A stretch of DNA of 64,000 nt from Sorex araneus (lineage: Eukaryota > Chordata > Mammalia > Eulipotyphla > Soricidae), in NCBI RefSeq assembly GCF_027595985.1, contig NC_073307.1:17474395-17538394 (forward strand), in the 5' to 3' direction. Below the pieces are notes generated by a model. It saw nothing but the letters and a program-made list of their open reading frames with translations, did no database searches and had not been told where the DNA came from. The first letter of the stretch is position 1. Each line of letters begins with the position of its first letter. Shown here one piece after another: positions 12,473 to 23,504 of the stretch. Position numbers and translations under genes: made by a program.

Positions 12473-12658
12473 AGGAACCCAGGTGTGTGGGACCCAGGGC
12501 TGAGATCTCCTAATCTGCTTGGATCGGGACTGGGCCTCCTCCACCCAGACCCCCCCATTTTCCAGTAGCTTGGCAACCATACCCACAAACTGCCCCCAGA
12601 GCTGTGTAATCCCACCAATGGCCAAAATCCAGAGACTGCAAAACAACACTCCCGGAAG
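12473..12658 (-). repeat. R1 arm, right (inverted)
   Basis: Reverse complement of the left arm, with scattered substitutions and small indels. It is followed by a linker similar to R2 ('tagcctagttctccctc') that leads into SOR-BL. Confidence 0.85.
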
Positions 12659-12704
12659 CTTGCGGGCACAAATGCTGTGGAGCAACCTCTTATAGCCTAG
12701 TTCT

Positions 12705-12976
12705 CCCTCTTTGAGAACCTGGCAAGGTACCGAGAGCATCCTGCCCATGTTGAAGAGCCTGGCAAGCTCTCTGTGGCATATTTGATATGCCAATAATAGT
12801 AACAGTGATGGGTCTCATTCCCCTGACCCTGAAAGAGCCTCCAATGCGTCACTGCTGGGAAGAACAAGTAAAGAGTGGCTGCTAAAATCTCAGGGCTAGG
12901 ATGAATGGAGACATTACTGGTGCCCGCTTGAGCAAATTGGTGATCAAGAATGAGCAGGATCAGTGATATACAGTGA
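12705..12976 (+). repeat. SOR-BL SINE 3' region
   Basis: 'gagaacctggcaaggtaccgagag', 'gatatgccaataatagtaac', the BL block 'gaccctgaaagagcctccaa' to 'taaaatctcagggctagg', then 'cattactggtgcccgcttga' and an octamer-like tail. The tRNA-like head is replaced by R1 and linker sequence. Confidence 0.85.
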
Positions 12977-13070
12977 TTATAGACAAAGAAATTGAGGAAC
13001 AAGAAGCAAAGGTCACAGGACTACTTGAGACAAGTATTGTAATCCTTGAGCTGTATTTGAAATACTTTTT
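12977..13070 (-). repeat. MIR SINE, right piece of a split copy
   Basis: 'agaaattgaggaacaagaag', 'aaggtcacaggactac' and 'aatccttgagctg' continue the antisense MIR that was broken at 12113. Confidence 0.65.
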
Positions 13071-13168
13071 TTCTTACCAGACCTCACTGTGTCTTTTATA
13101 TTGCTATTATATCAAACTGTTAATTTTATTGCACTTGTTCTGTGATATTAAATTATGTCCCACCGTTT

Positions 13169-13205
13169 GTGGATTTCTTAGCAGCTGCTGCTAAGAAATA
13201 TCCAC
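13169..13205. repeat. 17-bp-arm hairpin
   Basis: Left arm gtggatttcttagcagc (13169-13185) pairs with 13187-13205 across a one-base loop and a two-base bulge. It is too short for a typical pre-miRNA and has no terminator-like T run. Confidence 0.85.
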
Positions 13206-14009
13206 AGAGAAAGGTATAAGACTTTAGCAAATAGTAGAAGACTTAATGATCCAGCAGTCTGTAAAAAGAACATATTCTAAATCCAGCACATATATTTAAT
13301 CCCAAACACATGTAAATGTTCTTGGCTGATAAGACTGTTTCTTGAACACACTGCTAGCACTGCTTTAGCAAAGTTGCCTGTCTCCAGTTGGACAAGTGGC
13401 TGGAGTGTGGGCCAGAGGAATGGCTGAATCAGAGCCAGCTCACAGGAAGTGCTTTCAGCCCCAAAGGAGTTTGCTGATGTAAGGCAGAGAAGGACCCAGT
13501 TCTCACAATGGGAAGCAAGGGTTCTTATCCTTATTTTATGTGAGACTAGGCGACTCCAGGGACCATGATCCGCACTCCTCTCTGCAAAAGAAAAAAAAAT
13601 CAAAATGTCCACCTCTTTGTTGCTCTAAGACTTACAAAAACATTCTTTTTTAGTCTATATCTCTCTGCTAGACTTCAGATGGTATCAGATTCAGAAAGAA
13701 AATGATGCTAGAAGGTTAACGCCCCACAAGAAGCTAATAGAAACAATGAAAAACAAGCAACTAACTAGGCAACTACTGTGCACATAATTTCCAAGTGAAA
13801 ATAAACAAAAGGTCCTTATTTTAAAGGGAACATGTTTTGTTTTGTTTTTGATTCAAACAGTTCTTCTAGGACTTGGGAATTCTAAACCATTAAAAAGTAC
13901 CCTATCTCTCAGTGTCTCGTGGGAAGTAAAGGAGTCATCATTCTAGCTTCTTTGCCAACCTAAAAATCAGGAGAGTAGATGGAGGCTGCTGTCAATCAAA
14001 AATGCACAG
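13206..14009. other. unassigned intergenic DNA
   Basis: No gene. A 111-codon minus-strand open frame at 13277-13612 has no recognisable domain. Confidence 0.45.
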
Positions 14010-14200
14010 AAATCAATTGAATGTCTTTCATATCCCAGGTGGCCCACAGAGGGTACAGTGATAAGCTAGATGGACATGAATCCAACTCTCCTGGGGCTCA
14101 TATTCTGCCAGAAAATACAGATATGACATAAATAACTGAGTGGCTTCTGAGTAAGCAAAGGACAGCTAAGGAGAAGTAAGAGGTGTTGTTAGAGCTTATT
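14010..14200 (-). repeat. L2 LINE 3' end (ancient)
   Basis: Antisense L2 3' UTR order: 'gggtacagtgataagctagat', 'ctcctggggctcatattctg', 'aaatacagatatgacataaat'. This corresponds to the L2 block 'ggatacagcagtgaacaa ... gagctcacattcta'. Diverged, as expected for a Mesozoic repeat. Confidence 0.65.
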
Positions 14201-14389
14201 AGAGGAGAAGGCTCATTTGGTAAGCAAAGTCCGGAAATATCCCTGAGAAGGAAGTGCCTGGGAAGATGAGTAGATCTGGGCAGCTGTGGCGCATGCTGAT
14301 TTTATTGATAATTATAAACCCTGAACTAGCACAGGAACTGGCAAACATTGAGACTGGGTTATCATTGCTATGGAACTCCACTCCAAAGT

Positions 14390-15260
14390 TAGGAGCCTAA
14401 AATTACAATTTATTATTTTTTCATAAGCCCATGGGTTGATTAGACTCCACTGAAAACATTGTTTTGCTCCAAATGCTACTGACCTGAATTGTGGGGATCT
14501 AAGTAGACAGGTGGCAGTGACATTGAAGGTGACTCACCCAGATTTCTGACCTCTGCGTATGGATAACTGGAAGGTGTAGGTTCTGTAGGGATGGCTGGAA
14601 TCCTTGGGCCTCTCTTTCCGTGAAGTTAGAGATTCTTTCCCTGCATATGGTCTTTCTATGTGGTTTCTTCAGCAGGGTGACTGGACTTCCTACCTAATAG
14701 CTAAATCCTCCCTAACACACATCAGTGCAAGCTGCCATGAAGGAGGGATCCCGGAGAGAATATTTACTGCTGTATCCTGTTGATTGAAATGAGCCTTCAC
14801 TTATCATAGCAGGGCATGCCTATCAGGAAGTGTGGTTCATGACAGATCATCTTAAGAGACATGTCATCCTTTCAGATGCTCGATGACTTTATTGTTTAGT
14901 AATAGGGGAATAGAATGAGCAGGAATCAGTCAGTATGGAGGGAGTGGCACAAGTCCTATCTTTGAGGATTGAAAGGCACATGGAAGGCTGTCTTGCTGAA
15001 GGACCTGGGAGAAGTTCAATGCAGCTGAAAGATGGAGAGAAAGAAGGCGAACTCTGAAGAATGAGGTGGAAGAGTTGAGCTACGAACAACTGAGCCTGGA
15101 GGAGTCTACCTACCTCTGAGCTGAGCTTTTCAATTCTGTAAACTAATCAACTCCCTTTTCCCCCTGCATGTCTGAGCTGGGTTTTGCCTCTTTGAATCGA
15201 GAGACCTGATGAACGGGAAACAGGAGACAAATTCTGCTGCCCAGGAGAGGTGTACCCTGG
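14390..15260. other. possible old LTR-type repeat, unclassified
   Basis: The part around 14530-14760 ('gatggctggaatccttgggcc', 'ggtctttctatgtggtttct', 'agggtgactggacttcc') reads like a worn mammalian LTR-type repeat, and 15110-15235 like an LTR 3' tail. I cannot name the family. No gene. Confidence 0.3.
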
Positions 15261-16087
15261 AAGTGACCTAACCACTGAATGCAAAGCCATAGTCAAACAA
15301 CTTGCTCTGCACAAATTCTAAGCATTATGACTATCCTTGGTGTACTGACTGCACACTCACCTTACGCAGGATGGAATCTGCTCAGTATCATAAAGAAAAA
15401 AGGCCTGTGAGTGGATGTGTCTAAAACTTGCAGAAAGCCCTTTCTTCATGCATAATTAACATTGACAGCTACCCACGTTTCAGGATTCCTGTACTAACGG
15501 GTCACAAATTCAAATGTTCTTCTCAGATCCCCAAAATGTAAATGTGGCTCCATCAGCCACAGTTCCAGCTTTCTGAGTCCTAGACCCACACAACCTTAAG
15601 GGTTTCTACATTATAAGATTCAATAAGATAAAGCCAGGCAAACTGCTCATCACAGAATCCAGTCAGAATCTAATAAAAAAACCCCAAAATTATTCGCTTT
15701 TATCTTTGTTCTTATTATTGTTTGATTTTCTGGAATCCCAAGTGCTTTGGTCATCGTGCTAAAAAAAACAAAAACAAACAAACAAATAAAGTTGCCTCCC
15801 CAAATGCCAGAGAAACATGCAGATTTAAATGGAAGAGTTTTATGGGCACACCCCTGGGTCAAGATAAAACCTAGAGACAAGTGTTCTCTTGGCATCTTTT
15901 CACCAGGCCCTAGAGAGACTCGGAGTAAGAGAATGAGGGTTTTTACATGATTGTTACTACCTGACCATGTCTTCAACCTTTAGAGGGTTCTGGGATGCAT
16001 CAACAGGGTTCTTGATGAGGACAAGACAAAGCACGATGGCGAGTAACCCAATTTCCTCCTGTTTCAAACTGTGTGTTCTGTAAAGGA
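15261..16087. other. unassigned intergenic DNA
   Basis: Nothing recognised. Open frames at 15650-15976 (minus) and 15747-15950 (plus) overlap each other and lack domains. Confidence 0.45.
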
Positions 16088-16385
16088 ACTACTCCTGATT
16101 TACCAGGTTCATATCTCAGCTCAAGCTCTCCTTTCTTCTCAATTAAGCCTCGCTAACTCTGTCTAGGCCATTTGTGTTCCTTCATGCTATTGTATCATTC
16201 TCATGTACATCAGAGTTTTGTATCACAATATGTTAATATGTGGCTACAAACAGATTCATTGATTAATAATAGACACACTTCCTCGACTGCAAACTTCATG
16301 GGATCAGGTCCTGGAGATTTTATTTCTTTCCTTTTCTTTTCCATAAGTATTCAATATATGACTTGACACATAATATAAGCTTAGT
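16088..16385 (+). repeat. L2 LINE 3' end (ancient)
   Basis: L2 landmarks in order: 'catatctcagctcaagctctcc', 'cttctcaattaagcctcgct', 'gactgcaaacttcatggga', 'gtattcaatatatgacttgaca'. The small open frame here follows L2 non-coding sequence. Confidence 0.7.
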
Positions 16386-16829
16386 TGGGTAGATGGATAG
16401 GAAGGACCATGCAGCTATGTATTGGGATTAGGGCTGAAATCATTAGTTTATTCAATCATGCCAGGCTATCCAAGAGAAAGAAAAAGTCTTCAGGGAAGAA
16501 GGAGGGAATTAATTAATTCCAGGACACTATTTGGAAATGGTCCATTGTTTCTTAGCTAATCCCTTAAGTAATTAGACTTCCCCTAGTGGAACAGTTCTGA
16601 CTTGCAGGAGAGATATACCTAGTGGCTAGGACTTGTTCCTCTTGCCAAAATGTACAAAACCAAGTTCATTAGACACTCCATGAAACCTACACCCTTTTAA
16701 AAATGTCTTTCTCTCAAGAAATTTTAAAAGAAGCATTGCATAGGTATTAATCGACCCAGGATTAACTGTAAGCTATATAAAAAGATCATTTAATAAAGTG
16801 TAGTAAGAGATGCACTTCAGGGTCAGGTA

Positions 16830-16945
16830 GAGGCAGTTCAAACCAAAAGTCTAGTCTTCATTATTTGTGCAAATTTAGGTGAATGATCTCACTCTCAGTT
16901 CCCCACTCATGAGATATTTACTAACTACAGTTAGTAGGAAAAATT
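16830..16945 (+). repeat. probable MIR fragment
   Basis: Faint MIR central pattern ('gtgcaaatttaggtgaatgatctcactctcagttcc'-like spacing). Weak. Confidence 0.35.
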
Positions 16946-17003
16946 GAGTGAGGTACTAACTCCGAACTCTATGTCAGACATATTGTTAATCCATCTAGTA
17001 AAA

Positions 17004-17246
17004 ATGTATCACTGTAGCACTGTAGTCCTGTTGTTTATTGATTTGCTCAAGCGGGCACCAGTAACATCTCCATTGAGAGACTTGTTGTTACTGTTTTTGG
17101 CATATCGAATATGCCACAGGTAGCTTGCCAGGCTCTGCTGTGCGGGCGGGATACTCTCGGTAGCTTGCCAGACTTTCCGAGAGGGACAGAGGAATCGAAC
17201 TCAGGTCAGCCGCGTGCAAGGCAAACACCCTACCCACTGTGCTTTG
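17004..17246 (-). repeat. SOR-B SINE, full length, with TSD
   Basis: Reverse complement of SOR-B from the octamer tail ('tatcactgtagcactgtag') through 'gcgggcaccagtaacatctc' and 'ggtagcttgccaggctctgc' to 'ccctacccactgtgct'. The direct repeat ctagtaaaa flanks it at 16995-17003 and 17247-17255. Confidence 0.85.
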
Positions 17247-17339
17247 CTAGTAAAAGTTATATATTTATTATTTTGAAGTGATATCTTTGTTATTTGGTAT
17301 GATTGTATTTTTAATGTAATTTCCAAAAAGTGTGATAAT

Positions 17340-17514
17340 ATTTGTTTTTTTGTTGTTCTTTTGTTTTTGATTTGTTTCTTGGTGATGTTCAGTGTTAACT
17401 CCTAGTTCTGCATGCAGGAATCACTCCTGACTGTGGTAGAGATGTCAGGGATTGAACCCAGGAAGGCCATGTACAAGGCAAGTTCTCTACCCACTGTACT
17501 ATCTGTCTGGCCCA
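17340..17514 (-). repeat. SOR-A SINE, diverged
   Basis: T-rich start, 'ggaatcactcctgactgtgg', 'cagggattgaacccagg', 'gtacaaggcaagttctctacc' and 'tactatctgtctggccc'. It lies 85 bp downstream of the preceding SOR-B. Confidence 0.75.
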
Positions 17515-18071
17515 AGTGGTGATGATATTATAAAGAAAAAAGAAGACTGGATTAATTTTTCCTAGGTTGAAATATAGTTTTCTGTTTAAGTTAAGGAGGG
17601 GTTGGATAGGTTTGGGTTGTTACCAAATTAAACAATAGTTATTGACCGTTAATGTAACCATGCCACTCTGTTTTAATGCTTCCATTACTTCCAGTGGTTC
17701 AAATCACACTTTTTCATCACCAAAATTTTAGTGATTACCCTTTTTTATTAGAGATGGCATGCTCTTAAGAAAGCCTTTTGGGTTGGATTCAGAAAAATTA
17801 GAGGTCAGATTCTGAGTCTTCAAGTTAATAGTCATACATAGCTTTACAGACAGCTTTGTCTCTCTTATCAGTTCCTAAGAGAGCACTCGTAAAATGAAGT
17901 CAAATAACTAGGTACGATGTCTGCCATGTAATATGAAGATTACTAGTTGAGATTATTTATTACTGGGGACTATTTAACTTCTCGTTAAAAGGATTTTTCC
18001 ATAACTACACTATCTGAGACAAAATGAACTGCACAGAGTCCTAGACCAGAATTTTCATGATTATATTTTTA

Positions 18072-18141
18072 TTTTGTTTTGTTAGTTTTATGTGTTTTTA
18101 GTTTTAGTTTTAGTTTTGTTTTGTTAGTTTTATGTGTTTTT
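18072..18141. repeat. 28-bp direct repeat, two copies
   Basis: Copies at 18072-18099 and 18114-18141 (ttttgttttgttagtt... to ...tttt), separated by a TTTTAG-unit tract. Confidence 0.85.
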
Positions 18142-18149
18142 TTAATCTT

Positions 18150-18184
18150 AAATTATAAGATTTTATAGAAAAATCTTATAATTT
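18150..18184. repeat. perfect 15-bp hairpin
   Basis: Arm aaattataagatttt at 18150-18164, loop ataga, complementary arm 18170-18184, followed by a T run. It looks like a rho-independent terminator but sits in eukaryotic AT-rich DNA, so no such role is proposed. Confidence 0.85.
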
Positions 18185-19569
18185 TTTTCAAGCTCATGTT
18201 ATTCCATGTGAAAATAAAATATCTTTCAACAAGGATCTTATTTCCTTATTTGAGTCTAAATTTTCTCTAATTTCTCATTTTAGTACTAGTAAAAGGAAAA
18301 GTTTCTGGTTGCTTCAAAATTGTATAGGATCACCATAGTTCTCTGTTACCCAGTATTGAGGTATATCATCCTATAAAATTTTTCCTACCTGGTTAACAAT
18401 CCCATCCCCACTGGCCCACACCTCCCATCTATCCATTTATCAATCACCAAGGAGTTCACCACTGAGTACTCACTTATAAAAATCTGCCACATAGTTCTGT
18501 AGACATCTTCAATCCAAGGAATTAGATGGTTATAACACAGGATTGCAACATAGAGTGGGTAAACCTTGAGATGACTACAACATGAGATGCTAAGGAACAA
18601 GAAGCCTAAGAGTATGAATGTAAAGAACTTCAGATTTTGAAGGTAAAAAAGGAAATAAATGTATAATAATATTCTTATCTATATTATATATATTATTATA
18701 TATATTATGATATATACATTATATATCAGAATATAATAATATTCTGAGAGAAGACACACCACAAAGAGTAAGTCCACAGTAGTCATTTATACAAAACTTA
18801 AATGTAAGGTAACATAGGTGACTTTCTCTCAAGAATATTCTGATAGTTCCATAATTGCCTTCCCTAAACCATCCCAGAAAGAATTATATCTAGAATGTAA
18901 GGGCAGATAGCTTTGTTTTTTTTTCAACTTGCAACTTTACATAATCAGAATACCAAATAGTCTGCTCAGAAAAGGTAAAATAGCTGGAAAATTTCAGTGA
19001 TTTGTTTATGCTATTGATCGATACAGATTCAATTATATCTTTGGAACACATATGACCAACCTCCCAGAATGCATGAAACTCTTTTCTGGGAATTTTTCCT
19101 GAACTGGAAATTGGATAGTTTTGTTTAGCTTGAGGCATTAGCCTATAAATAATTGATAAACAATTACTTTGCAATTCATACTTTTTAGTGGCTTAAAAAA
19201 CAATGTGAAGCCCCTACATCAATATAGTTTGAAAATAATGTAGAAATAAAGCCTAACTTATTTTCCTATATCCAGAACTTAGTTTTAGGGTCCAGGAGAC
19301 AAAATGTACTGATGACAATTTCTGAAAGAACTGAACTCTGTGTGGGCCACACATTAAAATGCCTCATTAAGCCATCAAAATAACTTGACCTTTTTGCAGT
19401 AAAGAATGTCTTGTACCAAAGGTAGAGACTTTTCAATTCCAAAGTCACAAATTATTCAAAGAACACATATCTGACGTTCAGTAATGTACTTTAACATGGA
19501 TTCTATTCTAAAAGCACCATGAATTTATGTGATAAATACCAGTTTCAGGATAGGCTTAATTCTATTTTG

Positions 19570-20147
19570 CAGAGTGTTCTATTTTGACAAATTTAACAAC
19601 TATTTGACAAGCAGACAAGAGTTCTGCCTTTTTGGAACTTAAGTTATTATTTACAAACAGAATAGGGAACATATTATAATTAAACAATATTTTGTTAGAA
19701 TTGGAGCAGGACAGAGAGCTTAAGAGAACCAGTAGCAGGGAAGGAGGTCTGTAGTTTTCAAAAGGTTAACCAGAATGGGTTTTGCTAAGAGGTGGTGTTT
19801 GATTGCAGGAAGTGACAGACAGATGTCTACTGGAAGAGCATTCCAAGGAGAGGGACTGGATTAAAACAAGAGCAACACATCTGAGACAGAGAGGCAAAAT
19901 GAGAAAAAGATGAGATCAGGAAGGTAATGGTGATGTGGGGACAGATCTTTTAGACTTAGAGGTGAAATGGGTGCTAATAAGGGGTGCTGAGCAAAATCTT
20001 GAGATATTTAATGTGTTTTTTTATATACTCTGGTTTCTGAATTAAGAGTAGAATGTGCAGGAAAAGATGGAATTAGGGAAATTAGTGATCCAGTAAATCA
20101 GCTGATGACTCATATCAAGTGATGGAGTGAAGATTAAAGGTGTCTGG
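19570..20147 (-). repeat. L2 LINE, left part of a split copy
   Basis: Antisense L2 3' region: 'agttctgcctttttggaactta', 'ggaagagcattccaaggagagg', 'aaatgagaaaaagatgagatc', 'ctctggtttctgaattaagag', then 'gtggagatgaagat'-like sequence. It is cut at 20147 by a younger insertion. Confidence 0.7.
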
Positions 20148-20737
20148 TCTCCACAATCCAAACTTGCTGCCATGCCCCCACGGGATTCCAAATGTCGGCA
20201 AGGACCTCATCTCATTGATATGAAAATTCAGAGATGAGGATTCTGTGACTGAAATCTGAAGGCTTTTTCAGACTTGAGATGGGCTATCTCCCCCCACTTT
20301 CCTGTACTCCTGGAAGTATCAGTAGTAACCCTGAGGAACCGACTCCTGAACCACCATGTAAACACTTCTACTGGCTGGCTTTAGAGAAGTATACATAAAT
20401 CTTGAAAGAGATCAAAAGCTGCAGTTAACCTTGGACCTGCACAAGACTGAACAGACTTGGATAGATGGAAACAGCCTAGATGGGGGAGGGGCAGGGGTAA
20501 CCCAGTGCTCACCCAATGCTCACCCAAACAGAACCCCCAGCACCCACTTGCTCCCACAATCCAAAATATCTGCCAGACCCCTGACTGGACTCCATTGTCT
20601 CGGGATGAATGTTGCCACAATATTAATCTGCTGAAAATTTGGGGAGGGATGGGTGTGCTAACATTGTATGACTGAAACACAATCATGAATAGCTTTGTGA
20701 TGGTCTATCTCATGGTGATTCAATTTTAAAAAAAGAA
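20148..20737 (+). mobile_element. L1/R2-like insertion inside an L2
   Basis: The 590-bp insert ends in an L1-type terminus ('gggatgggtgtgctaacattgtatgactgaaa', 'catggtgattcaa') and an A run. The core gtctgg is repeated at 20142-20147 and 20738-20743, a short candidate TSD. The 5' portion is not recognised. Overlapping open frames on both strands here reflect low stop density only. Confidence 0.65.
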
Positions 20738-20743
20738 GTCTGG

Positions 20744-20880
20744 GCTCTTAGAATTGCTAAGAAATTTTTTAAATATAATTTGGTGGTAGCTTAAACACTG
20801 GATATGAGGGAAACAAGGAGTGGAAGGTGTCAAAAATGATTCTATAATCCTGCTCTGATGTTCAGAAGAAAAGGTAAGCA
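20744..20880 (-). repeat. L2 LINE, right part of a split copy
   Basis: 'aatataatttggtggtagc', 'ggatatgagggaaacaaggagtgg' and 'caaaaatgattctataatcc' continue the antisense L2 consensus order interrupted at 20147. Confidence 0.6.
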
Positions 20881-20935
20881 AAAATATTTGAATTTTGCTA
20901 TCTTTGGCAGAAGGTACTTACAACATGAGAATGCA

Positions 20936-20957
20936 AAAACAAACAAACAAACAAACA
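20936..20957. repeat. (CAAA)n
   Basis: Short tetranucleotide run. Confidence 0.85.
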
Positions 20958-21016
20958 CGGGAATGGATGAATGTGAAGAAAAAAGAGTATAAAAAGACCT
21001 TGACCAAAATTTTAAT

Positions 21017-21500
21017 GTATGTATATTTCTTACTGCTGTTGTGATAAATTAGCAAAATACGGTGATAATGCAAAACAACAGAAATTTATTATCTTGTAGT
21101 TTACAGATCAGAAGCCTTCAGTGATTCTCAATGGCCTAAAATTAAGGGTCAGCAGGATCAAAGGGAGAACTTTTCTTCCTGTCTTTCCCAGCACCTCACA
21201 TGCCTGCATTCCTTGGTTTGAGCCTTTTCCCATCTTCAAAATCAGCAGTGACTGGTCAAGTGCTTCTCAACCCATATGACTTAACTTCAACTTCCTGCTG
21301 CCTTATGCCACACGGATAGACCTTATGATTAGGTCAGATAAGGCCTGACCAGTCCGTAAAATGTACTGGAATTTCTTCTTCTCAAAATTCTTGACTTAGG
21401 CACATCTGCAAAAATACCATTTTCTCTCACAAGGTCACAAGGTCCCCTTCATGGATTTCATGTGCTCTAGCCCATTGATCTATGTTTTCTACTCCCCAAC
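21017..21500 (+). repeat. MLT1-type LTR
   Basis: Shows the MaLR/MLT1 LTR order: 'ctgctgttgtgataaatta', 'aaacaacagaaatttatt', 'ctgcattccttggtttgagcc', 'catcttcaaaatcagcagtg', 'cccatatgacttaactt'. A solo, ancient endogenous-retrovirus-like LTR; no internal region is seen. Confidence 0.7.
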
Positions 21501-21569
21501 ATTTAATATTTTCTTCCTCCTATGGCAATTCTTGAGGCATGCCCTCTCAAGCAGTGCATAGCGGGTGCA

Positions 21570-21645
21570 GGGTCACTCCCAGTGTTTCTCAGACCTGCTC
21601 AGGGATCAGGCAATGCTTGGGATGAACCCACATTAGCCAACTTTA
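21570..21645 (-). repeat. possible SOR fragment
   Basis: 'gctcagggatcaggcaatgcttgggatgaaccc' resembles the antisense SOR-A centre. Weak. Confidence 0.3.
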
Positions 21646-21729
21646 TCAACTATGGATCCTGTCATAGTTCCCAAGTTGGCATTAAAACAGTGTACCGAAT
21701 CTTTTCAGATTAATGAACGTTGATGATCT

Positions 21730-21905
21730 TCCATTTGGGTGATGTTCAGTAAGTTACTTAAACTCTCTAACAGTTGGCTTCCTCATCATAAAAGAAGAAC
21801 AATTATTTTATTTACCTCATAGGTTTGAATATGGTTTAAGTAGGTAGGAGCTGTTAATTAGTGCCATGTCTGGCATACAGTTGAGACTTTAATTAATGGT
21901 GGCTA
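21730..21905 (+). repeat. MIR SINE (ancient)
   Basis: 'agtaagttacttaaactctc', 'ggcttcctcatcataaaa', 'acctcataggtttgaatatgg' and 'gccatgtctggcatacag' follow the MIR consensus order. Confidence 0.75.
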
Positions 21906-23500
21906 TTTCTACAGTTACAAATAGTAATTAAGCAAACACATTTAAGCACTTTGGAAAACATGCATGATTTTTCTTCCTGTCGAATGATGCCTTGAAGTAA
22001 AGGCCAGTTATAGGACTGTGCATTTAAAATTTTCTTTGCTACCTCAAAATTACCTTTGAAAAATATTTTCCCAGTTGACAAGTTATAGCAACATACAATG
22101 AGCATGCCCAATTTTCAGTATCTTTATTAAGAGGGATATAAATCATTTGGATTTAATTATAACATTTGGATTCCTTGTCTGTCATTTGGATCATCCAACA
22201 TATTAGACTACCTCCTTTGCAAGTAGGATTCAAACAGTTACATTGACCTCTTCCCTGGTCATCCAGAAAATTGACAGTCACATGAACATTTGATCAGAAA
22301 AAAATTATGAGAGAAATGACTAGACATCGGGCATCATTTTAGGTTGTGTTGGACGTGGCAGACAGTGTGATATTAGATTCAGGGTAGCATCAGCGCTGTC
22401 CTTCAGAATTCTATAAATCCCAGAACAAGAACAAAGTCTTGTTCTCAGAGCTCTTTTGGAACAGAGACTTTTCTTCTGAAACTATTTTAATTTTCTGAGC
22501 AGCTACAAATTCTTAACTATTTTATTTATTTTTAAATTAACTACAAGTAGATTCTATTGTCTGAAACTAAAAAAAATCTTTTAAGAGTGTCAAAATCTTT
22601 AATAAAGAGCATCTTTTATTTGTTCATTTATAGCCCACAAATCTTATTTTTCCATAGATGTAAATAATAACTTCACATACTGTAGAGGAAGTTAGTTCTG
22701 GAAGTGGGATTATCACAGGGATGCTTTGTCTAGAAATCCCATAGAAGATCTACAATACCTCTACTTCTTCTGTTAACATTTGTTTAGTATTATGGTTGTT
22801 ATTATCAATGAATTCTGAATAAAAAATTTAAGTTAAATGTTCAGTTAGTTAAGAATAGTGTGACATATTGTTTGTTGAATTTTGTTGACATCTATGTCAT
22901 TATCCCATCTTAATTTGGTGTGCTCCTACTGGAATTTCAGTACTGAGGAATTAGGGATTGTCGCATATGTGGCTATGTGGTCAAGAGATCTCAGTACCCT
23001 TGGTTTGGGTGAATGAGTTGGCATGGTGGCAGCAGCGGGAGAAGGACATGGCTGCCAGGACTTCCAGATGTATGAGGGTAGGGGAGGAGGCTGCCCACCA
23101 TGACTCTGAGAAGACACCAGAGTTTTCAGCCTAGTACCAGGGTAGCTGAAACTATTCGCAGTTTGGCATCTCTGCAGAGAATAATGGCTCATTAAACAAA
23201 AACAATAGCACAGAAGATTCAACTAGCAGCAAACAGATTTGTAAATTTTTAGATAAGGACTTAAATCCTGTGAAGAGATATAAGAATTTTCATATAAAAA
23301 TAAAAGTTTTTACTTATGGATTTTAATATTGGAGCTTTGTTATCTAATCACTATCAACTCTAGAATTGTACCAACAATTTTGGCTTTGGTCTACAGTAAA
23401 CTAGGTTTTTTTTAAAAAAAAATTAAAGGAATAGTGTGACATATTAGTTTTTATTCTATTAAATTATTTAAATTCAAATATTCCTTCTATGACAGATTTA
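21906..23500. other. unassigned intergenic DNA
   Basis: No gene. The GC-richer patch at 22925-23190 may be an R1/R2 relative ('ggcatctctgcagagaataatgg') but I cannot align it confidently. The 98-codon minus-strand open frame there is proline/serine-rich without a domain. Confidence 0.35.
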
Positions 23501-23504
23501 CCCC

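Larger units (their letters stand above)
12114..12976 (+). mobile_element. composite fold-back retroelement (R1 / inverted R1 / SOR-BL)
   Basis: 863 bp inserted between two identical copies of ttatagacaaag (12102-12113 and 12977-12988), interrupting an MIR. In order: R1 in one orientation (12138-12322), a unique spacer of about 150 bp, R1 in the opposite orientation (12473-12658), a linker, then an SOR-BL 3' region ending in 'cagtgatatacagtga'. The arms share long exact blocks such as ggcagtttgtgggtatgg and gccaagctactggaaaatgg. An RNA of this unit could fold into a long imperfect hairpin. Overlapping open frames on both strands here (up to 152 codons) are by-products of the inverted repeat. 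Whether it moved as one unit or was assembled stepwise cannot be settled from one copy. Confidence 0.8.
17515..19565. other. unassigned AT-rich DNA with small repeats
   Basis: No gene. It holds the direct repeat 18072-18141, a 15-bp-arm hairpin at 18150-18184 and AT-rich quasi-palindromic sequence at 18660-18745. Minus-strand open frames near 18385-18600, 18890-19174 and 19266-19448 have no recognisable domain. Confidence 0.45.

Noticed and set aside
12091-12793. Overlapping open frames of up to 152 codons on both strands
   Set aside because: They lie in the inverted R1 arms of the composite retroelement; the mirror-image frames follow from the inverted repeat and show no protein family.
18150-18184. 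Rho-independent terminator
   Set aside because: Hairpin plus T run looks like one, but the sequence is eukaryotic nuclear DNA with no upstream gene.
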